Assembly (NCBI GenBank): GCA_034664005.1
Contig: JAXDIL010000108.1
Span: 1 to 8,828 of the forward strand
Direction: 5' to 3'
DNA length: 8,828 bases
DNA from: JACVRW01 sp034664005
GTDB lineage: Bacteria > Actinomycetota > Thermoleophilia > Solirubrobacterales > Thermoleophilaceae
The number at the start of each line of letters is the position of its first letter. Position 1 is the first letter of the stretch. The notes beneath the pieces were generated by a model. The model ran no database searches and was not told the origin of the DNA. It worked only from the letters and a program-made list of their open reading frames with translations. Positions 1 through 4,475 of the stretch are shown here, one piece after another. A program made the position numbers and the translations under genes.

Positions 1-191
1 TGACCTGGGAGCCGTCACGCACGCGCGACTTCTGGTGGCACCCGTACGACGAGGCGCTCGGCAAGGCGATGCAGGCCTCGGCGCGGCTCCTCTACGGCCG
101 CGACGCGGACAAGCCCGGCGCGCTGCGCCGCGGCGCGGTGCCGTTGGCGCGCCTGGGCGGCAAGACGCTGCGCGACGTGTTCAAGCGCTAG
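1..191 (+). CDS. C-terminal end of an unrecognised protein (partial)
   Basis: The window opens inside a reading frame that runs from base 3 to a TAG at 189-191, giving 62 residues. Third positions are almost all G or C, as in the neighbouring genes, which supports real coding. The fragment is rich in aromatic and basic residues: a DFWWHPYDEALG stretch near residues 9-20 and a basic tail ending KTLRDVFKR. No membrane segment or known catalytic motif is visible. I do not recognise the family, and the N-terminal part that would identify it lies outside the window. A short inverted repeat spans its stop codon and the next gene has its own promoter-like hexamer, so it may be the end of a separate transcription unit. 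Confidence 0.6.
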   Translation, partial: TWEPSRTRDFWWHPYDEALGKAMQASARLLYGRDADKPGALRRGAVPLARLGGKTLRDVFKR

Positions 192-198
192 GGCGCTT
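183..198 (+). terminator. Possible weak terminator hairpin at the stop of the first gene
   Basis: AAGCGC (183-188) and GCGCTT (193-198) are perfect inverted arms of 6 bases around a TAGG loop that contains the stop codon. A pyrimidine-rich stretch, CTACACTCTTTCC, follows, but there is no true T-run. The hairpin could end or slow transcription of the upstream gene just before the proposed promoter of the next one. The lack of a T-tract makes this uncertain. Confidence 0.3.
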
Positions 199-199
199 C

Positions 200-205
200 T
201 ACACT
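200..205 (+). promoter_or_regulatory. Candidate -10 box of a leaderless promoter for the siroheme synthase
   Basis: TACACT fits the TANNNT form of a -10 element. It lies exactly 7 bases before the ATG at 213, so transcription would start at or next to the start codon and give a leaderless mRNA. There is no Shine-Dalgarno sequence before this ATG. I see no convincing -35 box; the bases 17 upstream read GTGTTC. Confidence 0.5.
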
Positions 206-212
206 CTTTCCA

Positions 213-953
213 ATGCCGGCACAGGCCTACGCGGGCAAGGAATGCGTCTGTCAGCTCAGGAAGGGCATCTGCGACCAGAGCTGCGTTCAGGGGATGCTCG
301 ACATCCCCTTCTACATCGCCTGCCTGAAGCTGAGCGGCCGCCGCTGCGTCGTGGTCGGCGGGGGCGACATCGGCCTCGAGAAGGTCGAGGGCCTGCTCGC
401 CTGCGAGGGCGAGGTCACGCTGATCGCGCCCGACGCCACGCCGCCGCTGCGCGAGCTCGCCGCCGAGGGCTCGATCCGCTGGGAGCAGCGCGAGTACGCC
501 GGCCCGGAGGACCTCGAGGGCGTCTTCATGGTCATCGCGGCCACCGACGACACCGACGTGAACATCCGCATCTACGACGACGCCGAGCGCCGCGCGATGC
601 TCGTCAACGTGGTCGACGTGCCGCCACTCTGCAACTTCATCCTGCCGGCGATCATCCGCACCGGCCCGCTGGCCATCGCCATCTCCACGGCGGGGGCGTC
701 GCCCGCGCTCGCCAAGCGCATCCGCAACGAGATCGCGGAGGAGTACGGCGAGCCCTACGCGCGCCTCGCGATCCTTCTCAACGAGGTGCGCGGCTGGGCG
801 AAGGGCACGCTCCCCACCTACCAGGACCGCAAGGTCTTCTTCGAGTCGATCGTGAACGGCGACCCCGATCCGATCGAGCTGCTCCGGCACGGCGACGAGC
901 AGGCCGTCCGCGACCTCATCGCCGCGGCGCAGCGGGTCAATCAGCCTGCCTGA
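213..953 (+). CDS. Siroheme synthase, precorrin-2 dehydrogenase / ferrochelatase (Met8/CysG-N type)
   Basis: The protein has 246 residues. It should oxidise precorrin-2 to sirohydrochlorin with NAD+ and may insert iron to give siroheme, the cofactor of sulfite and nitrite reductases. A Rossmann nucleotide-binding site, VVVGGGDIGLEK, covers residues 46-57. It is followed by VIAATDD and by NVVDVPPLCNF, whose Asp135 matches the Asp needed for dehydrogenase and chelatase chemistry in CysG and Met8p. The usual STAGASPALAKRIR segment follows. The first 27 residues are an extra, cysteine-rich piece (Cys11, 13, 20, 24). Family members normally begin near Met28 (ATG at 294), which would give 219 residues. 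I chose ATG 213 because the frame is open and a -10-like box sits 7 bases before it, while ATG 294 is buried in a hairpin. Its substrate would come from the cobA-hemD product encoded further right. Confidence 0.88.
   Translation: MPAQAYAGKECVCQLRKGICDQSCVQGMLDIPFYIACLKLSGRRCVVVGGGDIGLEKVEGLLACEGEVTLIAPDATPPLRELAAEGSIRWEQREYAGPEDLEGVFMVIAATDDTDVNIRIYDDAERRAMLVNVVDVPPLCNFILPAIIRTGPLAIAISTAGASPALAKRIRNEIAEEYGEPYARLAILLNEVRGWAKGTLPTYQDRKVFFESIVNGDPDPIELLRHGDEQAVRDLIAAAQRVNQPA
289..309 (+). promoter_or_regulatory. Hairpin enclosing the internal ATG of the siroheme synthase gene
   Basis: AGGGGATG (289-296) and CATCCCCT (302-309) are perfect 8-base inverted arms around a 5-base CTCGA loop. The left arm contains both a G-rich Shine-Dalgarno-like stretch and the ATG at 294 where family members usually begin. 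The four cysteine codons of the extension lie 5 to 46 bases upstream of the hairpin. The structure is seen directly in the sequence; a role in controlling initiation is inference. Confidence 0.4.
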
Positions 954-1419
954 CGAGCTCACACACATCGACGAGGCCGGGAGCGCCCGGATGGTCGACG
1001 TGGGCGGCAAGGACGTGACCGAGCGCCGGGCGCTCGCCCGCGCGGTCGTGCGGATGGCCCCCGAGACGGCGGCCGCCGTGGCGCGCGGCGACGCGCCGAA
1101 GGGCGACGTGGTCGGCACCGCGCGCATCGCCGGCATCCAGGCCGCCAAGCGCACGTCCGAGCTGATCCCGCTCTGCCACCCGCTCGCGCTGTCGTTCGTG
1201 GACGTGCGGATCGAGGTGAAGGACGACCGGGTGGAGATCGAGACCGAGGCGCGCACCAGCGGGCAGACCGGCGTGGAGATGGAGGCACTCACGGCTGCCT
1301 CGGTGGCGGCGCTGACCGTCTACGACATGGTCAAGGGGATCGAGCGCGGAGTGGAGATCGCCGAGGTGGTCCTGCTGGAGAAGTCCGGCGGCCGACACGA
1401 CTGGCGCCGCGAGCCGTGA
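946..1419 (+). CDS. moaC: Cyclic pyranopterin monophosphate synthase MoaC
   Basis: MoaC makes cyclic pyranopterin monophosphate from the MoaA product in molybdenum cofactor synthesis. The diagnostic segments are all present: PKGDVVGTARIAGIQAAKRT, LIPLCHPL, TGVEMEALTAASVAALTVYDMVK and the LLEKSGG end. Counted from the CTG at 946, Lys52, His78, Asp127 and Lys130 line up with the active-site residues of E. coli MoaC. The conserved N-terminus LTHIDEAGSARMVDV is encoded upstream of the first ATG (991). Between the in-frame stop at 853-855 and that ATG there is no ATG, GTG or TTG. The only near-standard start is CTG at 946, giving 157 residues (E. coli MoaC has 161) and an 8-base overlap with the siroheme gene. 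A weak AGCGGG lies 9 bases upstream. An ATG 991 start would give 142 residues and lose the THID motif. The gene overlaps mog by 4 bases. Confidence 0.92.
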   Translation: MPDELTHIDEAGSARMVDVGGKDVTERRALARAVVRMAPETAAAVARGDAPKGDVVGTARIAGIQAAKRTSELIPLCHPLALSFVDVRIEVKDDRVEIETEARTSGQTGVEMEALTAASVAALTVYDMVKGIERGVEIAEVVLLEKSGGRHDWRREP

Positions 1420-1886
1420 GCGCGCGGGCCGCCGTCGTGACCGTGTCCACCTCGCTGGCGAGCGGCGAGGGCGAGGACGAGTCCGGCCCGGCGCTCGTCC
1501 GGCTCTGCGAGCAGGCCGGGCTCGACGTGCAGCACGAGCTCGTCTCCGACGACCGCGAGTCGATCGTCGCGGCGCTGAAGCGGCTGGCCGACCACGAGAA
1601 CGTGCGCTTCGTCTTCACGACCGGTGGCACCGGGCTGACGGTCGACGACGTGACGCCGGAGGCCACACGCGCGGTGATCGACCGCGAGGCGCCCGGCTAC
1701 GCCGAGGCGATCCGCGCCGACTCGCGCGAGCACACCCCGCTGGGACTGCTCGCGCGCGGCGTGTCCGGGGTCCGTGGCCGGACGCTGATCGTGAACCTGC
1801 CCGGGAACCCGAAGGCGATCCAGCAGTCGTGGCCGATCATCGAGCCGACGCTGGAGCACGCGGCGAAGCTGCTCGAGCGGGCCTAA
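1416..1886 (+). CDS. mog: Molybdopterin adenylyltransferase family protein (Mog/MoaB)
   Basis: The 156-residue protein belongs to the MogA/MoaB family, which activates molybdopterin by adenylation before molybdenum is inserted. It shows the family pattern: a DESG motif at residues 21-24, SDDRESI at 44-50, TTGGTGLTVDDVTPEAT at about 68-83 and VNLPGNPKAI near the C-terminus. Asp45 or Asp46 and Asp78 correspond to the acidic residues important in E. coli Mog. The GTG start overlaps the moaC stop (GTGA, 1416-1419), which implies translational coupling and a shared pathway. MoaB and Mog cannot be told apart with certainty by eye; some MoaB proteins are inactive, but the motifs here look complete. 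The stop codon overlaps that of the convergent VOC gene. Confidence 0.88.
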   Translation: MSARAAVVTVSTSLASGEGEDESGPALVRLCEQAGLDVQHELVSDDRESIVAALKRLADHENVRFVFTTGGTGLTVDDVTPEATRAVIDREAPGYAEAIRADSREHTPLGLLARGVSGVRGRTLIVNLPGNPKAIQQSWPIIEPTLEHAAKLLERA

Positions 1887-1895
1887 AGCAGGCCC
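1879..1895. terminator. Shared hairpin at the convergent stop codons
   Basis: GGGCCT (1879-1884) and AGGCCC (1890-1895) form a perfect 6-base stem with an AAAGC loop. The outer GAG (1875-1877) and CTC (1898-1900) could extend it across a small internal loop. It sits on the overlapping stop codons of mog (+) and the VOC gene (-), so it could act in both directions. There is no T-run on either side, so intrinsic termination is only a possibility. Confidence 0.4.
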
Positions 1896-2305
1896 TTCTC
1901 GCGCAACTCCTCCTGCGCGGACTCCGACTTCCCCAGCTCCTCGAGGCCCATCCCGGATAGCACCGAGTCGGCCTTCGTGAACTGCACGTCCGAGTACTGC
2001 ACGACCTCGATCAGGTTGCCCCAGGGGTCGCGGAAGTGGAGGCCGCGGCTCGGCTCCAGCTCGATCCCGGCCTCCTGGAGCGTCTGGCGCACGCGCGGGC
2101 GGTCGTCCACGACCAGGCCGATATGGCCGTCGCCGCCCGCGTTCGGCTCGTCGGCGCGCGCGAGCGCCAGGAACTGGTCGCCCATATCGAGGAAGGCCAT
2201 GCCGCGCACACGGCCGCGCAGCTCGAGCTCGAAGATGCGGCCGTAGAAGTCCACGGCCTCGTCCACGTCGCCCACCTCGAGGGCCACGTGGTTGATGCCG
2301 ACCAT
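1883..2305 (-). CDS. VOC family (glyoxalase/bleomycin-resistance fold) protein
   Basis: This is a 140-residue single-domain protein of the vicinal oxygen chelate superfamily, built from two beta-alpha-beta-beta-beta modules. Residues 1-11 (MVGINHVALEV), DEAVDFYGRIF, GHIGLVVDD at 60-68 and FRDPWGNLIEVVQY at 91-104 are typical. His6, His61 and Glu100 sit where metal ligands usually lie. A charged helical tail of about 35 residues, ending EELREKGLL, follows the domain. The substrate cannot be read from the sequence; glyoxalase, dioxygenase, epimerase and resistance proteins all share this fold. ATG 2305 is chosen because families begin just before the GINHVALEV strand, and GAGGAT lies 9 bases upstream. 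A GTG at 2314 (143 residues) is the alternative and would be leaderless. The gene converges on mog and diverges from ccmA; no functional link to either is evident. Confidence 0.8.
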   Translation of the reverse strand: MVGINHVALEVGDVDEAVDFYGRIFELELRGRVRGMAFLDMGDQFLALARADEPNAGGDGHIGLVVDDRPRVRQTLQEAGIELEPSRGLHFRDPWGNLIEVVQYSDVQFTKADSVLSGMGLEELGKSESAQEELREKGLL

Positions 2306-2320
2306 CCGTGCCACATCCTC

Positions 2321-2326
2321 AGCATA
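2321..2326 (-). promoter_or_regulatory. Candidate -10 box for the VOC gene (minus strand)
   Basis: Read on the minus strand, bases 2326-2321 are TATGCT, a good TANNNT hexamer. It is followed by GAGGAT and then GTG at 2314, so transcription could begin at or near that GTG. The same GAGGAT could serve as a Shine-Dalgarno site for ATG 2305 only if transcription began further upstream. No clear -35 is seen. It overlaps by 2 bases the opposite-facing hexamer of ccmA. Confidence 0.45.
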
Positions 2327-2330
2327 GGCT
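2325..2330 (+). promoter_or_regulatory. Candidate -10 box of a leaderless promoter for the ccm-hem operon
   Basis: TAGGCT lies exactly 7 bases before the GTG at 2338. This is the same spacing as at 200-205/213 and 6712-6717/6725. No Shine-Dalgarno site precedes this GTG, which fits leaderless translation. No convincing -35 is visible. Divergent genes are separated by only 32 bases here, so the promoter must lie in or next to this gap. Confidence 0.5.
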
Positions 2331-2337
2331 TCCGCCC

Positions 2338-2985
2338 GTGGTTGCGATCGAGCTCGAACGCCTCGAGCGGCGGTACGGCGAGCGGGTCGCGCTCGGCGGC
2401 GTGAGCGTGCGCGTCGAGGCGGGGCAGACGCTCGCCGTGCTCGGCGGGAACGGCGCGGGCAAGACGACGCTCCTGCGCGTGCTCGCCGGACTGCTGCGCC
2501 CGCACGGCGGCGCGGCCCGCGTGCTCGGCGCGACGCTGCCCGGCGAGCGCTGGAAGCTGCCGGCGCAGGTGGGCTACCTGGGCCACGAGCCGCTTCTCTA
2601 CCGGGAGCTGAGCGGCCGCGAGAACCTTCGCTACCACGCGCGGCTGCACGGGCTGCCGGACGCGCGCGTGGACGAGCTGCTGGAGGCGGTGGGGATGGCC
2701 GGCCGCGCCGACGATCCCGTGCGCGACCTCTCGCGCGGCCTCGTGCAGCGGCTCGCGGCGGCACGCGCGGTCCTCCATGACCCCGAGCTGCTCCTGCTCG
2801 ACGAGCCGCGCGCGAACCTCGACCCTGCCGCGGCCGAGCTGCTCGAGCCGCTGATCGGGCGCGCGTCCGGGCGCACGCGCGTGCTCGTGAGCCACGACGT
2901 GGAGGGCGCGCTCGCCGAGTCGGACCTGAGCCTCGGCCTGCGCGGCGGCCTCCCCGCCCCGGTGGACGCGGAGCTGTACCGGTGA
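2338..2985 (+). CDS. ccmA: Heme exporter ATP-binding protein CcmA
   Basis: This is the ABC ATPase of the CcmABCD complex, which uses ATP to release holo-CcmE during System I cytochrome c maturation. From the GTG at 2338 it has 215 residues, close to the usual 200-215. Visible motifs in order are Walker A GGNGAGKTT (36-44), an LGHEPLLYRELSGRENL stretch typical of CcmA, the signature LSRGLVQR (131-138), Walker B LLLLDEP with Asp155 and Glu156, and the switch His186 in LVSHD. The start at 2338 gives MVAIELERLERRYG, the normal first beta strand. A GTG at 2308 would add ten residues of low-complexity sequence. The gene overlaps ccmB by 4 bases (GTGA). Assignment as CcmA rather than a generic ABC ATPase rests on length, the LGH motif and the ccmB and ccmC neighbours. 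Confidence 0.9.
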   Translation: MVAIELERLERRYGERVALGGVSVRVEAGQTLAVLGGNGAGKTTLLRVLAGLLRPHGGAARVLGATLPGERWKLPAQVGYLGHEPLLYRELSGRENLRYHARLHGLPDARVDELLEAVGMAGRADDPVRDLSRGLVQRLAAARAVLHDPELLLLDEPRANLDPAAAELLEPLIGRASGRTRVLVSHDVEGALAESDLSLGLRGGLPAPVDAELYR

Positions 2986-3656
2986 TCCGCACCGCCCGCA
3001 CGATCCTCCGCAAGGACCTGCTGATCGAGCTCCGCACGAAGGAGACGGTCCCGGCGATGACGCTGTTCGCCATCACGGTCTACGTGCTCTTCCACTTCGG
3101 GCTCGACCGCGACTCGCTGGACGGCGACCTCGCCTCCGGAGTGCTCTGGGTGACGCTGCTGCTCGCGGCTGTGATCGGCGTGTCGCGCCTGTTCGCGGCC
3201 GAACGCGAGCAGGGCGGCATCGACGGCCTGCGGCTCGCGCCTGTCGACCTGACCGCGCTGTTCGTGGCCAAGGCGGCCGCGCTCTTCCTGTTCCTGACAG
3301 CCGTCGAGCTGGTGGCCATCCCGGCGTTCGGGCTGCTGCTGCTGGGGCCCGACCTGGCTGGCGCCTTCCCCGAGCTGCTTGTGGTGCTGGTGCTCGCCAA
3401 CCTCGGCATCGGCGCGCTGGGCGCCCTGGTGGCCGCGCTGGCCGCCGAGACGCGCGCCCACGAGCTGATCGTGCCGCTCCTCCTGCTGCCGCTGCTCGTG
3501 CCCCTGCTGATCGCCTGCGCCCAGGCGACCGAGCCGCTCATGCGCCAGGAGGCCGTCGCGGAGGACCTCGGCCGCTGGATCGGGCTTCTCAGTCTTTACG
3601 ATGTGGTGTTCGTGCTTCTCTCCGTCGCCGTCTTCGACTTCCTGTTCGAGGACTGA
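2982..3656 (+). CDS. ccmB: Heme exporter membrane subunit CcmB
   Basis: The 224-residue inner-membrane protein is the permease partner of CcmA. It begins with the conserved cytoplasmic stretch TILRKDLLIELRTKE (residues 7-21), the expected CcmB opening. About six hydrophobic segments follow: roughly 24-41, 50-70, 93-120, 126-150, 158-180 and 200-221. The loop LFAAEREQGGIDGLRLAP between segments two and three is a CcmB hallmark. The GTG start overlaps the ccmA stop (2982-2985), and the stop TGA shares its last base with the ccmC ATG. Length matches the family (about 220). The protein acts with CcmA, CcmC and CcmD; it was once thought to export heme, but is now placed in the holo-CcmE release complex. 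Confidence 0.92.
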   Translation: MIRTARTILRKDLLIELRTKETVPAMTLFAITVYVLFHFGLDRDSLDGDLASGVLWVTLLLAAVIGVSRLFAAEREQGGIDGLRLAPVDLTALFVAKAAALFLFLTAVELVAIPAFGLLLLGPDLAGAFPELLVVLVLANLGIGALGALVAALAAETRAHELIVPLLLLPLLVPLLIACAQATEPLMRQEAVAEDLGRWIGLLSLYDVVFVLLSVAVFDFLFED

Positions 3657-4342
3657 TGTATTCCAAGGGCCTCGCTCCACTCGCCGCCGCGACCGCCGTG
3701 ACCATCACGGCGGCTTTTGCGCTGGTGTTCTTCTACGCGCCGAACGACGCCGACCAGGGCTTCGTCCAGAAGATCTTCTACGTGCACGTGCCGATGGCGA
3801 TCGTCGCGCTGTGCGGCTTCGTGGCGGGCGGCGTGTTCGCGATCAAGCACCTGCGGAGCGGCGACGCGCGCCACGACCTGCGCTCGTACGTCGCCATCCA
3901 CATCTCGATCATCCTGGGGCTCGGCGTGCTGGTGACCGGGGCGATCTGGGCCAAGGCGTCCTGGGGGCACTGGTGGGTCTGGGACGAGCCGGTGCTGGTG
4001 TCGTTCCTGGTCGTCTTCCTCCTGTACTGCGTCTACTACCCGCTGCGCTTCTCGATCGAGGACCCGGACCGTCAGGCGCGCTACTCGTCGGTGTTCGCGA
4101 TCGCCGCAGGGGCGTTCGTGCCGCTGAACTTCATGGCGGTGCGGCTCGCCGAGGCGTACACGCACCCGCGTGTCCTCTCGCAGACCGGCGGGAGCATGCC
4201 GGCCGACATGCGCGTGACGTTCCTGGTGGCGATCCTCGCGATGGCGCTCCTGTTCGTGACGCTCTGGAAGCTCGAGCTGACCGCCAAGCATGCGTCCATG
4301 CAGTTGAAGAGATTGAGGAATCGTGCCCGCGTTGCCGCTTGA
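3656..4342 (+). CDS. ccmC: Heme-handling protein CcmC
   Basis: CcmC loads heme onto CcmE in the heme-handling (WWD) protein family. The 228-residue protein has about six membrane segments and a WWD domain: WGHWWVWDEP at residues 103-112. Two histidines facing the WWD loop in this family are matched by His44 (FYVHVP) and His170 (AYTHPR). Length is close to the usual 230-250. The residues after the WWxWD core are EPVLVS, whereas proteobacterial CcmC has an ARLTS-type sequence; the missing Arg is a real difference. The start ATG overlaps the ccmB stop (TGATG), with GAGGA 5 bases upstream. A strong hairpin followed by TTTT lies in its first 63 bases. The end overlaps the small ccmD-like gene by 20 bases. 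Confusion with HemX or ResC-type proteins is possible, but the ccmAB neighbours favour CcmC. Confidence 0.88.
   Translation: MYSKGLAPLAAATAVTITAAFALVFFYAPNDADQGFVQKIFYVHVPMAIVALCGFVAGGVFAIKHLRSGDARHDLRSYVAIHISIILGLGVLVTGAIWAKASWGHWWVWDEPVLVSFLVVFLLYCVYYPLRFSIEDPDRQARYSSVFAIAAGAFVPLNFMAVRLAEAYTHPRVLSQTGGSMPADMRVTFLVAILAMALLFVTLWKLELTAKHASMQLKRLRNRARVAA
3693..3718 (+). terminator. Terminator-like hairpin inside the start of ccmC
   Basis: CCGCCGTGA (3693-3701) and TCACGGCGG (3705-3713) are perfect 9-base inverted arms with a 3-base CCA loop. C and then TTTT (3715-3718) follow. This has the look of an intrinsic terminator. It lies 38-63 bases into ccmC and within coding sequence (residues 13-21). 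The GCT TTT codons that make the T-run are uncommon choices in this GC-rich gene. It may be an attenuator, a processing site or coincidence. Confidence 0.4.
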
Positions 4343-4475
4343 CGAAGCCGGGAAGTACGTGGCCGCGGCCTACGTGGTCTTCCTCGCGCTGATCCTCATC
4401 TACGTGGCGATCATCTCGGCGAAGATCGCCCGCATCGACCGCCAGATCACGGAGCTCGTCGAGGACGAAGAGTGA
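4323..4475 (+). CDS. ccmD: Small CcmD-like single-span membrane protein
   Basis: This 50-residue frame runs from GTG 4323 to TGA 4473-4475. It has a short N-terminus (MPALPLDEAGKY), one hydrophobic segment at about residues 13-32 (VAAAYVVFLALILIYVAIIS), and a charged tail, KIARIDRQITELVEDEE, likely a short helix. This is the plan of CcmD, the small protein that holds CcmC and CcmE in the ABC complex. A tyrosine-containing AAYVV start of the membrane span is usual there. Position supports the call: it overlaps ccmC by 20 bases and hemA by 4 (GTGA). GAGGAA at 4315-4320 is close to GTG 4323, so TTG 4332 (47 residues) is a possible alternative start. CcmD sequences are poorly conserved, so the name rests on size, topology and neighbours. 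Confidence 0.72.
   Translation: MPALPLDEAGKYVAAAYVVFLALILIYVAIISAKIARIDRQITELVEDEE

Noticed and set aside
35..1018. Long + strand open frame overlapping the siroheme synthase
   Set aside because: It is arginine-rich and low in complexity, lies out of frame with a clearly recognisable siroheme synthase, and reflects the lack of stop codons in GC-rich DNA.
2308..2337. Upstream GTG 2308 as the ccmA start
   Set aside because: It would add a ten-residue MPHPQHRLPP leader not expected in CcmA and would run across the proposed divergent promoter. GTG 2338 starts at the normal first strand.
1883..3076. 397-residue minus-strand frame ending in the VOC protein
   Set aside because: Only the last 140 residues form a VOC domain. 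The rest is an Arg/Ala-rich antisense reading of ccmA and has no family features.
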